Notes: generated by a model not told the origin, from the letters alone. A stretch of 64,000 bases of DNA from JBFWWP01 sp050246115 (GCA_050246115.1 JBFWWP010000016.1:62001-126000); one strand, 5' to 3'; counted from the first letter of the stretch, positions 36,949 to 46,278 are shown. Translations and numbers: made by a program.

Positions 36949-39900
36949 TCACGGACAAGTCGGAGTGGCGCACCCGAGGCCGGTTGGATTCGGGGCGTCG
37001 GCGGCGGTGCCGCAACTCCCGTAGGGCGCCGGAAGCGGTGCGGGCGGCAGCCCGAACCGTGAGCCGAGGATCGCCACCACGTCCGCGAGGTTGACGCCAC
37101 CGTCGTTGTTGCCATCGGCCGCTTCGAGGCAGTGCAAGGCGTTGGGGACGCCCACCGGGAACAAGTTACCGAGCAAGTAGACGGCGTCGGCGATGTTGAT
37201 CGCGCCGTCGCCATTGACGTCGCCACGCCGGAACATCGGCAGACCCACGACCCCCTCGAAGAAGTCCAAGTAGGCGGCGATGAGTTGGACCGGGTCACCG
37301 CCAAAGCCGCCCAGCTCAAAGCTGCACGAGATCATGCGCCCGCCATCGACGTGTTCGGCGAGCACTCCTGTGATGTAAGCGGGTTCACCGCTCAGAGTGT
37401 CGTCGACGTTCGACCAGCACGCGCCCGCGCTGACGCCGACGTCGGGAGGGAGGTTCCCGGTCGTGTCCGTGCCCGTCAGCACCAAGCGATCCGTGAGGTC
37501 GTTGAGGAGGGTGTCTTGGGAGTAGGAAATGCTCCCAAAGCTGGAGAAGTCGCCGAACGTTAGCCCAGAATCGACGCCTTGCATGGTCGTGAACGAGTCG
37601 TCGCCGTCTGCGATGTTGTTGAAGAGATCGGGCTCGATGCCGTCGCGGTCGTCGAGCAAGCTGTCGACGTGGTTCGTTCCCCAGTGATCGGCGCCTTCGA
37701 TGTAGATGTTGGTGCCCGCCGCTGCGAGTGCGGCCAGCGTGTCGCCCTCGGCCGCCGAGAGCCGGTAGCCGTTGGGGAACGTCCCCAAGGATACCCAGAT
37801 CGTGTCGGCGGCGGCGGCGAGAGCTGCGAAGCAAGGGAACTGATCGAAGTCCGGGATCGAGAGTACTGACACGGGCTGCCCGAGCGAGATCAGCGCCGAA
37901 GTGAGCGCCCCGCCGCCGTCGATCAAGCCCATGGCTCCGAAGCTGTCGAGTCCCTCGAGCGCGAGTACGAGGTTCGAGGCCGGACTCGCGACGTTGGGGA
38001 TGAAGAGCGAGCACTGCGTGGCCGTGAACGATCCACTCGCGCAGTAGCCGCGGACATCGAACGTCTGCAGTCCAGGCGGTGGGTTGCTGATCACGAGTGA
38101 GCTGCCGGTGATCCCGGGGAAAGACTGGCCGGAACTCACCGTCACATCGTAGGACACGTGTTGGCCACCGGTCCAACTCAACGATACTTCGTTCGCGACG
38201 CAATCGTAGATACAGTTGAGCCCGCCGACTTGGGGGCAGTCTTCGACGATGGTCAGCGTACCGACGCCGGCCACGAGGTTGGCGGTGAGCACGCGCACGA
38301 GGTAGGTCGTCCCCTGGGTGGCCGGATACGACAGCGAACAATCAATGCTGCAGTCGAGCAGAGTACCCGGCGCCCCCGAGCAAGCGATGTCGGAATGGAG
38401 CTCGAGGCGAGTGGCGAAGGGCGCGGCACAGGTGCTGAAAGTGTAGAGAGCGGTGTCGGGGGCCGAGAACGAGAACCAGACGTCGCTCGTCGGGTTGTAC
38501 AGGCTCGTACAGTTCGACAGGGTCACGGCGTCGAGCGCTGCGATGGAGTTGTCGAGGACATGGGTGCCGATGGCGACCGGGGTGGCGTTGGCGCATTGGT
38601 CATTGGCGACGCCGCCAATGGCAACGGCGCAGCGCGACTCCGCAGACGTGCCGGAGGTGCTGGATACGCCTCGCAAGCCGAACTGCACCACCCCCGTGAA
38701 TCCCGCTGGGAGGGAGAACGTGTAGGTCGTTTGGGTTTGCGGGATCGTGGCCGCCAGCACGTTGTTGAGTCGCACCTCGACACCCAGGTCGTAGTTGCTC
38801 CCCGCGGGCACGGCGTACGAGACCGTCACTTGCCCGGTAACCGTGGCGTCGCACGTGACGTTCTCGGGGACGCAGGTGATGTAGTCGAGAGTGAAGTTGC
38901 CGCTTTGAGGGGTCGGCGAGAATCCCCCCACGCGGATCAGGTAGCCCTGACCACCGACGACCGGAAAGTCGAAGATGTCGGGCTGGCCGAGCAGTGCGGA
39001 GAAGCACACGAGTTCGTTGGCCGTCGGACAACCAGTGCCGCCGGTTGGGTCGTCGTACAGCGCGTAGTGACCGTCGACGTTGCTCGCGAACTCCATGCAA
39101 CCGTCGACCGGAGCCGTGAAGGCGTACCACAAGTCGCGGCGCACGTTGCACCCGAGACCGTTGACGTCGTCGGCAGCCGCGAGATTGTCCCAGCTCACTG
39201 GGACCAGGGTGGGAGCCTGGATGGGCAAAGCGGCGCCGCCGGCGCAGTCGTCATTCGGAGCTGGGAGGATGATCGCGAGGGTCAGGGTGGTGGTGACGGG
39301 CGGGAACGAATTGAAGGTCGCGACGCGCAGGAGGTACTCCTCGCCCGCGAGCACGGGGATCAGTCCGAAGTCCGAGGACTGACAGGCGACGAGATCGGCG
39401 TCCGTGGGGCAGCCGGCGCTGTGTTGATAGATTCCGAACACGACGAACTCACCGAACTCGAGATGAAGCAACCCGCTGCTGGGGATCGTGAAACGATACC
39501 ACGTGTCGGGAGTGCTGGAGCAACGCAGTCCGGTGGTGTCGGGTGACGAGCCGAGAGTCGTCACCGTGCTCATGGACGGAACAGCCAGCAATGCGGCGTT
39601 CGCGCAATCATCGTTCGCGACGGTCGGGATGAAGTCGAGGTTCAGGGTCCCTGCGGTGGGGCCGGGCTGACTCTGGCCGACGCGGACGATGTAGTCCTGA
39701 CCGCCGACGACGGTAGTCCAGCTCTCGTTCACGTTCCAACACGGGCCTGCCTCATCGAAATTCGTGGGGCAACTGCCTGCGCCTCCCGGCAGCCGATAGA
39801 GCTGGTGCCCCAGCGAGGCGCCCCCGGTGATCGTTGTGTGAATCTGGCCCGACCCCGGCGCCGTGAACCCAAACCAGATGTCGTCGTTGAGATGACACGC

Positions 39901-40839
39901 GAGGCCCGACACATCGGGGGTGGCGCCGGTCGTGTCGAACGGCGTACCGCTGGGGATCGCGACCGGTTGCGCGCTCGTACAGTCGTCGTGGATCGGGGGC
40001 GCGAAGGACTGAGAGACAGCGAGGAGCGCGGCCGGGAACGCGTCCCCGAACGGATACCCGATGCGAATGAGGTAGCTGACTCCCGCGGCCGCGTTGAACG
40101 AGGCGCTGCTTGCGCCCTGACACCAAACTTCGTCGCTGTCGCTCGGGCACTGACCGAGGCCCGGCGAAGCATACACGACGACGTTCACGCCGAACGCGGT
40201 CGACTGGTTGTTGGGGTTGGCGAGGACGGAGATCAGTCCACTTGCAGTCGGAGTCACCTCGTACCAAAGGTCGCGGCTGATCGGGCAGCTGAGCGGGGGT
40301 TGCGTCGGCGTTGCGCCTTCGGCGTCGTACGCGACCACGTCCGGCAGGTTCAAGACCTGCGGGTTCGTGCAATCGTCGTTGGCGGGGGGTGGGAGTAGGT
40401 CGAGCGTCAGCACTCCGCTCGTGGCGCCCCCTTGCCACCGAGAGATGCGAATCAGGTAGGTCTCGCCTGCGAGCGCCGACGTATACGACTCGTTCTGATT
40501 GAGATCGTCGCAGAACAGCAGCTCGGAGTCGGTAGGGCACGTGGCCCCGGCGGGCAGGACATACACGGCGTGCTGGTTGGGGTTGAAGTTGTGCCGCACT
40601 TCCAGCAACCCGTTGGCTGGGGCCACGACACTGTACCACAGGTCCTCACCCATGTTGGGGCAGAGGTTCAGCCCCGCGGACGGCGTGGCGCCAGCCGTGT
40701 TGAAGGGCACGCTGGACGGGAGGTTGACTACGAGGATGGGGCTCGAGCAAGCATCGTTCGCCGGTTGCGCGCCGGCGGGACTACCCGTCGAAACCGCCAA
40801 CAGGACCACCGCTGCGAACACGACTCTCGGGATGTTCAC
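36949..40839 (-). CDS. large secreted protein with repeated PPC-like domains, a GATase-like segment and a dockerin-type end
   Basis: 1296 residues from a GTG at 40839 with GGAGAA upstream; signal peptide NIPRVVFAAVVLLAVSTGSPAGA. At least five domains of about 110-115 residues repeat 'ND-DC-A-P...ATP...C...DLWYxFTAPxSGxL...CPT...GxxYLIRVG', each with paired cysteines, close to bacterial prepeptidase C-terminal (PPC) domains. Residues about 1000-1215 are a different globular part (LVLALEGLDSFGAMGLIDGGGALTSAL, TNIYIEGADHWG) that resembles GATase/ThuA-like folds. The end is a dockerin-like pair (RRGDVNGDGAINIADAVYLLGNLF, NNDGGVNLADVVAIL) and GCATPTCP. Likely a surface or matrix protein. Confidence 0.82.
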   Translation of the reverse strand: MNIPRVVFAAVVLLAVSTGSPAGAQPANDACSSPILVVNLPSSVPFNTAGATPSAGLNLCPNMGEDLWYSVVAPANGLLEVRHNFNPNQHAVYVLPAGATCPTDSELLFCDDLNQNESYTSALAGETYLIRISRWQGGATSGVLTLDLLPPPANDDCTNPQVLNLPDVVAYDAEGATPTQPPLSCPISRDLWYEVTPTASGLISVLANPNNQSTAFGVNVVVYASPGLGQCPSDSDEVWCQGASSASFNAAAGVSYLIRIGYPFGDAFPAALLAVSQSFAPPIHDDCTSAQPVAIPSGTPFDTTGATPDVSGLACHLNDDIWFGFTAPGSGQIHTTITGGASLGHQLYRLPGGAGSCPTNFDEAGPCWNVNESWTTVVGGQDYIVRVGQSQPGPTAGTLNLDFIPTVANDDCANAALLAVPSMSTVTTLGSSPDTTGLRCSSTPDTWYRFTIPSSGLLHLEFGEFVVFGIYQHSAGCPTDADLVACQSSDFGLIPVLAGEEYLLRVATFNSFPPVTTTLTLAIILPAPNDDCAGGAALPIQAPTLVPVSWDNLAAADDVNGLGCNVRRDLWYAFTAPVDGCMEFASNVDGHYALYDDPTGGTGCPTANELVCFSALLGQPDIFDFPVVGGQGYLIRVGGFSPTPQSGNFTLDYITCVPENVTCDATVTGQVTVSYAVPAGSNYDLGVEVRLNNVLAATIPQTQTTYTFSLPAGFTGVVQFGLRGVSSTSGTSAESRCAVAIGGVANDQCANATPVAIGTHVLDNSIAALDAVTLSNCTSLYNPTSDVWFSFSAPDTALYTFSTCAAPFATRLELHSDIACSGAPGTLLDCSIDCSLSYPATQGTTYLVRVLTANLVAGVGTLTIVEDCPQVGGLNCIYDCVANEVSLSWTGGQHVSYDVTVSSGQSFPGITGSSLVISNPPPGLQTFDVRGYCASGSFTATQCSLFIPNVASPASNLVLALEGLDSFGAMGLIDGGGALTSALISLGQPVSVLSIPDFDQFPCFAALAAAADTIWVSLGTFPNGYRLSAAEGDTLAALAAAGTNIYIEGADHWGTNHVDSLLDDRDGIEPDLFNNIADGDDSFTTMQGVDSGLTFGDFSSFGSISYSQDTLLNDLTDRLVLTGTDTTGNLPPDVGVSAGACWSNVDDTLSGEPAYITGVLAEHVDGGRMISCSFELGGFGGDPVQLIAAYLDFFEGVVGLPMFRRGDVNGDGAINIADAVYLLGNLFPVGVPNALHCLEAADGNNDGGVNLADVVAILGSRFGLPPAPLPAPYGSCGTAADAPNPTGLGCATPTCP

Positions 40840-41120
40840 GATGGGTTCTCCCTCTCTGTCGGTGATGAGACGGGCTGCTGCGAGCACTGCGCGAGTGTAG
40901 CGAACATGCCGTGCACGGGGAACATCGGCCAGTCCCAGGAGCCTGAACGGCCGGCGGGCGTCGAGTGAGGGTAAGCAGGATCGGCGTCGCTGTGCCCGTG
41001 GAGTCGCCAACCCGAGTGGCAAAGAAAAAGTGGCGGGGGGGCCGAGGTCGAGTTCGACCCCGTCCCCCCCGCGCCGGAGCTCGTTCTGGGCGTGCCGGTG
41101 GCCCTTAGACCATAGTCAGA

Positions 41121-42113
41121 CTACGGGCACATGCCGGCGAAGTCGACGTTGACCCCCGCGCCTGCTGCAAAGCAGGAGTTGCTGTAGGTCGAGCCGTCGC
41201 ACCCGCACACTGGGTCGAAGATCAGCGGGCAAATGAACGGCATGGCCATGCACGTGCCGACGCCATTACAGTCGCCGACCGCTTTCGCGCAGTACTCGCC
41301 GGCCGCGCAATCCGCGTTGAGCGTACAGCCCGCCACTAGGCACGGGCCGGCGAAGTCGACGTTGACGCCGGAGGCCGCGGCCACGCAGGAGTTGTCGTAG
41401 GTGTTGCCGTCACAGCCGCAGACCGGGTCGAAGATCAGCGGACAGATGAAAGGCATGACCATACACGTGCCAATGCCGTTGCAGTCGCCGACCGCCTTCG
41501 CGCAGTACTCACCCCCGAGGCACTCGCTGTTGAGCGTGCAGCCCGCAACGGGGCACGCGCCGGCGAAGTCGACGTTGACGCCGGCAGCCGCGGCCAGACA
41601 GGAGTTGTCGTAGGTGTTGCCGTCACAGCCGCAGACTGGGTCGAAGACCAGCGGGCAGAGGAGCGGCATTTCCATGCATTCGCCGCTGCCGTTGCAGTCG
41701 CCGACGGCTTTGGCGCAGTACTCGCCGGTCGGGCAATCGGCGTTGAGCGTGCACGACGTCGTCCCGTCCGGGCAGCCGCTGAGAGGGCCGACGCAGTCCA
41801 GCGAGTCGACCGTTGGATCCGCGCCGCAGCCCGGGAACGGTGGGTCGAACGTGGTTCCCATACCACCGAACAACACATCCAGGACATACACCGCGTCGGC
41901 GATGTTGACGCTGCCGTCGTCGTTACCGTCCATGGCGTCCAGGCAAGCGGAGGTGTCGCCGCTGAACAAGTAGTTCAGGATGTTCACCGCATCCGCGATG
42001 TTGACCGAGCCGTCCCCGTTGGCGTCCCCGCGCACGAAGGTCCATTCCGCGTGTAGCGGTCCCACCGAACAACACAAAAACGCAAGCAGCCCGAGAGTTC
42101 GGAGTGCCTTCAC
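41121..42113 (-). CDS. secreted dockerin-type protein with three Kazal-like repeats
   Basis: 330 residues from a GTG at 42113; signal peptide KALRTLGLLAFLCCSVGPLHA. Unusually the dockerin-like pair comes first (FVRGDANGDGSVNIADAVNILNYLF, NDDGSVNIADAVYVLDVLF), followed by the short Cys tail. Three near-identical repeats of about 61 residues follow, each with C-x-L-N-x-x-C, EYCAKAVGDCNG, then DPVCGCDGNTYDNSC, the Kazal protease-inhibitor signature, ending in GVNVDFAG. Kazal domains usually inhibit serine proteases. The high identity of the repeats implies recent amplification or homogenisation. Confidence 0.85.
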   Translation of the reverse strand: MKALRTLGLLAFLCCSVGPLHAEWTFVRGDANGDGSVNIADAVNILNYLFSGDTSACLDAMDGNDDGSVNIADAVYVLDVLFGGMGTTFDPPFPGCGADPTVDSLDCVGPLSGCPDGTTSCTLNADCPTGEYCAKAVGDCNGSGECMEMPLLCPLVFDPVCGCDGNTYDNSCLAAAAGVNVDFAGACPVAGCTLNSECLGGEYCAKAVGDCNGIGTCMVMPFICPLIFDPVCGCDGNTYDNSCVAAASGVNVDFAGPCLVAGCTLNADCAAGEYCAKAVGDCNGVGTCMAMPFICPLIFDPVCGCDGSTYSNSCFAAGAGVNVDFAGMCP

Positions 42114-42490
42114 GTCCCACCACCCTTTCCAAGTCGTGGTTTCCCGACGACCAGTCCCAAGTTCCAGAGTTCCGGTTGCCTTCGGAACGGAGTCAGGCGA
42201 CTCCGCTCCGAGCGGACGCCCGAGCGCAACACGAGAAACTCCAAGGCCTGCATTCTAGCCCTGGCAACGCGGGCTGCCGCTAGTTTTCTCGACGGTAACC
42301 GGAGCTGGGACGCCGTCTGCCGTTGCCGCAGGCGCGGAGGTGCCAAGAGCCGGGCGCACTCTACGCGGCGAGCCTCGGGGGAAACCCTTGGCGTAACCTC
42401 CGGCCTGTCCGCCAGCTCCGTCACCAGCGCGCACGTTCCTTCGCGGGCGAGCGGTGCCCGACCGAGACCGACGGGTTTCGATGTCTCTCA
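42114..42490. other. gene-free region between glutamine synthetase and dockerin-Kazal genes
   Basis: Apart from the possible promoter at 42252-42279 and the family-2 repeat that follows it, this stretch contains nothing that I can identify. Open frames across it lack coding character. Confidence 0.35.
42252..42279 (-). promoter_or_regulatory. possible promoter of the dockerin-Kazal gene
   Basis: On the minus strand CGGCAG (42279-42274), 16 bases, then TAGAAT (42257-42252). The same pair with 15-base spacing occurs at 55189-55215 before another dockerin-type gene, and both share AGGGCTAGAAT. The distance to the start (about 139 bases) is long. Confidence 0.3.
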
Positions 42491-42617
42491 GGGGGCTTAT
42501 TCGCAAAGCCTCCTCGTGGCTGCGCCACAGCGGCATCCACTTCACCCACGAACGCTGCGCCTTCGGCGGAGCGCCAAGCGCGAACCAGAGTTGCTTGGGC
42601 GTGCGCTTGATTTGAAA
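42491..42617 (-). repeat. degenerate two-hairpin 3' repeat (family 2), copy B
   Basis: It touches the glutamine synthetase stop (42618). On the plus strand it runs: hairpin GGCTT/AAGCC (42494-42510), second hairpin GTGGC/GCCAC, TCACCCACGAACGCT, GCCTTCGGC, GCGCGAACCAGAGT and GCGCTTGATTTGAAACTAG. The order matches copy A. Confidence 0.65.
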
Positions 42618-44060
42618 CTAGAACTTGCTCCAGAGCAGTTGGTTGGTGACCTCGTGGTGGAACATGATCTCACTACGCTTTACCAGGGTTCCGAGTTCGA
42701 GCGGGCACCGATCCGCGGCGCGCTGTTTGAGTTCGACGTACTTCTTGAGGTTCTCCTCGCCGAGCAAGTCGGTTGCAAAGCGGCTGGCCTTCATCGCGCG
42801 GATCGCGTCGTGGATGTTGCCGGGCAAGAACCGGGTTCGTGGCCGCTTGCCTTCCGCATCCGATGGATCGGGCTCGGGCCCGCGAAGGCCCACTTCGAGC
42901 AGCGTGAGGAACACGAGATACGGGTTCACGTCGGGCGCAATCGAACGGAACTCGATCCGGGACGATCTTTCGTTGGCGAGCGGAATGCGAATCATCGCGG
43001 CGCGATTGGTCGCCGACGCCTTGATCTGGTTTGGCGCCTCGAAGTTGGGGTCGAGGCGTCGATAAGCATTCACGCTGGCATTGAGAATCAAGCAGATGTC
43101 CGTCGCGTTGTGGAGGCAGCGGTCGATGAAACCCACGGCCAGGGACGACAGCCGATCGGGCCCCTGCGCGTCGAAGAACAGGTTCTTACCCCCGCGGCTG
43201 AGCGAGATGTTGCAGTGCATCCCGTTGCCGTTCACGCCGGCCACCGGTTTGGGCAAGAACGACGCAGTCAGACCCATGTTGCGCGCGATCTGGCGGCAGC
43301 TCAGTTTGTACAACTGAATCTGGTCGGCAATGATCATGGCCTCGGAGAACGAGAAGTTGAGCTCGAACTGAGAAGGCGCGACCTCGGGGTGGTCCTTTTC
43401 GTTGGCAAAGCCCATCGCCCGCTGCGCTTCGGCTGCCCGGTCGATGAACTGACGGAGTGGGTCCTGTGGCAAGGAGTGGTAGTAGCCCCCCGACGAAATG
43501 AACTCGAACTCCGCGGTCTGGTGGTACTTTCGTTCGGCATCGACGCCCTGGAACAAGAATCCCTCGACCTCGGGCGCCACGTGTACGACGGTACCGTCCT
43601 GCGCGTACATGGCATCGGTCACGAGACGCAGGCGCGAACGGAAGTCGGCCGCATAAGGTCTGCCGTCCTGACCCTGGACCTCGCCGAAGACCACGACCTT
43701 GCCGGGTCCGAAGACGTCACTGGGAAGCCAGTAGAAGGCCGACCAATCCACGCTGATCTTCAGGTCGGACTCGCCGATCTCGGAGAAGCCGCGGATGGAA
43801 GAGCCGTCGAAGGTCAGGTTGTCCGTGTGTTGCAGCAGGAACTTCTTGTCGTAGTCCAGCATGTGGAAGCGGCCCTCGAGATCCGAGAAGCACACCGTCA
43901 CGGCCTTGATGCGCTTCTCGTCGGCTAGGTAGCGGCGGCGCGCCTCTTCGATCCGGGCGGGATCGGCGTGTTCGATTCGCTGCTGCTTGGCGGCCAGATT
44001 GAGTTCCTCGAGTTCGTCGTACGGGATCTCCAGAAAATGACGGAGCGGATCCGTGGCCAT
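42618..44060 (-). CDS. glnA: glutamine synthetase
   Basis: 480 residues. It makes glutamine from glutamate, ammonia and ATP. Family blocks: FDGSSIRGFSEIGESDLKISVD near residue 85, EVEGFLF, HPEVAPSQFELNFSFSEAMIIADQ, the ATP-binding FLPKPVAGVNGNGMHCNISL, and RIEFRSIAPDVNPYLVFLTLLEVGLRG. The arrangement is that of bacterial GSI. I do not see the usual adenylylation NLYDLP tyrosine segment at its place (the segment reads ENLKKYVELK), so control by adenylylation is uncertain. A distinct AT-rich region upstream probably carries its promoter. Confidence 0.93.
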   Translation of the reverse strand: MATDPLRHFLEIPYDELEELNLAAKQQRIEHADPARIEEARRRYLADEKRIKAVTVCFSDLEGRFHMLDYDKKFLLQHTDNLTFDGSSIRGFSEIGESDLKISVDWSAFYWLPSDVFGPGKVVVFGEVQGQDGRPYAADFRSRLRLVTDAMYAQDGTVVHVAPEVEGFLFQGVDAERKYHQTAEFEFISSGGYYHSLPQDPLRQFIDRAAEAQRAMGFANEKDHPEVAPSQFELNFSFSEAMIIADQIQLYKLSCRQIARNMGLTASFLPKPVAGVNGNGMHCNISLSRGGKNLFFDAQGPDRLSSLAVGFIDRCLHNATDICLILNASVNAYRRLDPNFEAPNQIKASATNRAAMIRIPLANERSSRIEFRSIAPDVNPYLVFLTLLEVGLRGPEPDPSDAEGKRPRTRFLPGNIHDAIRAMKASRFATDLLGEENLKKYVELKQRAADRCPLELGTLVKRSEIMFHHEVTNQLLWSKF

Positions 44061-44128
44061 GGCAGCCTTTCTTTCCTCTCGCTAGGGGCGTCCCCGACGG
44101 GTTGCCCGCACCTGCGGGCGTGGCGCGG

Positions 44129-44215
44129 AGGATATCCTAGGCCTTATCTTCGTCAAGAATAACTTAAAAGCTTGAGCCTTTACTATAAAGTCGTCAGCTT
44201 CAAGTTTATTGGTCG
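44129..44215 (-). promoter_or_regulatory. AT-rich glnA promoter region
   Basis: On the minus strand TTGACG (44156-44151), 16 bases, then TATCCT (44134-44129), about 70 bases before the glnA ATG. Just upstream, 44157-44215 is strikingly AT-rich for this genome, with AAGCTT, TTAAGTT and TTTATA-like tracts, which suits an UP element or regulator site for nitrogen control. Confidence 0.5.
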
Positions 44216-44236
44216 CGGTTGGAGTCTCTGACTCCG

Positions 44237-45469
44237 TCAGGGCCGATTCAGTGGGCTCGGCCCCCCGCCGGAGCGCGACGGCGAGCGGGCGCCTGGAGCG
44301 GGCGTAGCTTCGAGCGGAAGCCGCAACGACCGGGTGTCGGCGCGCCGGCTCGCCGCGGGGAGTGATGCCGCCACGAGCTGGATAGCCTTGGCCGCGGTGC
44401 TGCGGTAGCCCGTCAGCTTCCCGCCGGCGACCGTCACGAGCCGCGGCGCTTCGGGTCGATCCAGGTGAAACAGCGTCTCCCGCGGACGTTGGTTGATCCC
44501 CTGGCGACCTCTCGGCAACACACGCAAGCCCGCGAAGCGAGCGATCTCGGGGGCGTCGAAGTTCGGGAAGCAATGTCGAAGCGCCCGAAGGAGGTACTCG
44601 ACCTCGCTGTCCGTGGGCTCGACCTCACCGGGGTCGCCGTCGTAGGGACGCTCGGTGGTCCCGACCAACGTGTTCCCCTCCCAGGGCATGAGGAGGACCG
44701 GTCGGTGGTCGTCAGGCGCCTCGGTGTAGTACACACCTCGCTCGAGCCCTCCCTCCAAGAGTACGTGAGAGCCGGCGACGAAGTCGACCGTCAGAGCGGG
44801 CGGCTCGGGTTGGATGCACGCGAGAACCTGCGATACCCACGGACCTGCGGCGTTGAATACGACGCGGGCGGAGGTCGCGACGATCGCATCGTCGTGGCGG
44901 TACTGGATCCGATAGCCATCCGGTTCCCGCTCGGCACGGACCAGCGCGGCCGGACACCGTAGCTCTGCCCCTAGCTCTAGCGCAGACCGCATCACCGCGC
45001 GGGTCAAGGCCGCGTCGTTTGTCTGTCCGTCCCAGTACTCGAACACGCACTCGAGATCCGTGGTGCGCAACCCATCCAGCCCCGCCCACTCCAGGCGCGA
45101 TAGCTTCCGGAAACGATTGGCTTCGCGAAGGCCGCCGAGAAGGGAGTACAACGTCAGGCCCGATCGCACCCACCAGGGGCGCCGGCGGCTCGTGCGGTAG
45201 ATCGGGACGTAGAACGGAACCAGTTTGACCAGGCCCGGTGCGTTGGCGAGGAGATAGCGCCGCTCCCGCAGGGACTCGGCGACGAGCGAGAGCTGCCCGG
45301 TCTCGAGATACCGCAGTCCGCCGTGGACCAGCTTCGACGAGCGGCTCGAGGTGCCATGGGCCAGGTGTTGCATCTCGAGGACCAACGTGCGGTAGCCGGC
45401 AGCCGCCGCGGCCTGCGCGACCCCGGCACCTTGGATCCCTCCCCCGACCACGAGGGCGTCGTACTGCAT
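44237..45469 (-). CDS. FAD-dependent glycerol-3-phosphate dehydrogenase-like oxidoreductase
   Basis: 410 residues from an ATG at 45469 behind AAGGAGG. The N-terminal Rossmann site is DALVVGGGIQGAGVAQAAAAAGYRTLVLE, followed by the GlpD signature GTSSRSSKLVHGGLRYLE. GNTLVGTTERPYDGDP and LVTVAGGKLTGYRSTA are further GlpD blocks. Typical aerobic GlpD has about 500 residues; this one ends soon after the FAD domain and lacks the C-terminal helical cap, ending instead in a Pro/Ser/Arg-rich tail. It may act on glycerol 3-phosphate and feed electrons to quinone. The FGGY kinase at 32.6 kb could supply its substrate. Confidence 0.8.
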   Translation of the reverse strand: MQYDALVVGGGIQGAGVAQAAAAAGYRTLVLEMQHLAHGTSSRSSKLVHGGLRYLETGQLSLVAESLRERRYLLANAPGLVKLVPFYVPIYRTSRRRPWWVRSGLTLYSLLGGLREANRFRKLSRLEWAGLDGLRTTDLECVFEYWDGQTNDAALTRAVMRSALELGAELRCPAALVRAEREPDGYRIQYRHDDAIVATSARVVFNAAGPWVSQVLACIQPEPPALTVDFVAGSHVLLEGGLERGVYYTEAPDDHRPVLLMPWEGNTLVGTTERPYDGDPGEVEPTDSEVEYLLRALRHCFPNFDAPEIARFAGLRVLPRGRQGINQRPRETLFHLDRPEAPRLVTVAGGKLTGYRSTAAKAIQLVAASLPAASRRADTRSLRLPLEATPAPGARSPSRSGGGPSPLNRP

Positions 45470-45771
45470 GGTCCCCAAGTTCCTCCTTGCCAACTTCCGA
45501 CGCGAGCGACTCATCCGGCCCTCCGTTCTTCGGAATCGGCGGGCCGAACCCTGAGCCCGCGATCGCCACGACGGTTCGAGTGGCCGTCCTACTCGCCCTC
45601 CGGGCTCGCCGGCCCCGAAGACTCCCGCAACCCGCTGCATTTGTCGCCGCCGCCGGTAGCATGAGGTCGCCCGCGAGGGAGGGGACGGTGCTTGCGCGAA
45701 CTGGACCCCGTAGCACTTCGAAACCAAGGTAACACCCGGTTCAGGTCGATGATGCCTGGGAATGGGATTGC
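45470..45771. other. divergent promoter region
   Basis: 302 bases between the divergent GlpD-like and NTF2-like lipoprotein genes. No gene or clear promoter pair seen. Confidence 0.35.
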
Positions 45772-46278
45772 ATGCTTCGAGGACCGGTTGGATGGGTGCT
45801 CGGACTTGGCCTGCTCGCGTTGGGCGGGTGTTGGCTATCCGGCTTGTTGGCTTCCGAGGAGACTCGCGTACGGCGAGTGCTTCGGGCGTTCGCGGCGAGC
45901 TTCAATGAGCAGCGCCCCGGTGCCATGATCGTCGGCTTGTCGGAGGACTTCGAGGATCACAATCACGGTCTCGATCGCCAGTCGGTCAAGCTCGTCTTCC
46001 TGCGGGTGTTCAACGACCCGAGTTTGCGGGATCCGCAGACTCGTGCCTTTCGGTATCGCGCCGAGTTCGTCGACGCGGGAGCGACCATCCGCTGCGACGA
46101 CCCCGAGCCAGGCACCGCCCAGGCGTCGTTCGCTCTACGCGTGCACCGGGTCGATGCGGCAGCCGGGAGTCCGCCCGAGTGGGAAGCGCACTTCGAGGCG
46201 GTGCTCCGCAAGGATCAGGGCGACTGGAAAGTACACCAGAGCCGCTATCGGACGACGTCGGGAAGCATGCCCTTCTGA
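45772..46278 (+). CDS. lipoprotein with SnoaL/NTF2-like domain
   Basis: 168 residues. The N-terminus LRGPVGWVLGLGLLALGGC is a lipoprotein signal. The rest (ETRVRRVLRAFAASFNEQRPGAMIVGLSEDFEDHN ... WEAHFEAVLRKDQGDWKVHQSRYRTTSG) has the helix-then-sheet layout and C-terminal strands of NTF2-like proteins. These often bind small ligands; no catalytic residue can be assigned. It is followed 74 bases later by another lipoprotein gene. Confidence 0.7.
   Translation: MLRGPVGWVLGLGLLALGGCWLSGLLASEETRVRRVLRAFAASFNEQRPGAMIVGLSEDFEDHNHGLDRQSVKLVFLRVFNDPSLRDPQTRAFRYRAEFVDAGATIRCDDPEPGTAQASFALRVHRVDAAAGSPPEWEAHFEAVLRKDQGDWKVHQSRYRTTSGSMPF

Noticed and set aside
41121..42113. CRISPR-like regular DNA repeat
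   Set aside because: The regular repetition is coding and corresponds to Kazal-like protein repeats in frame.
42516..43928. 470-codon open frame opposite glutamine synthetase
   Set aside because: Glutamine synthetase on the other strand is certain; the antisense peptide has no family features.
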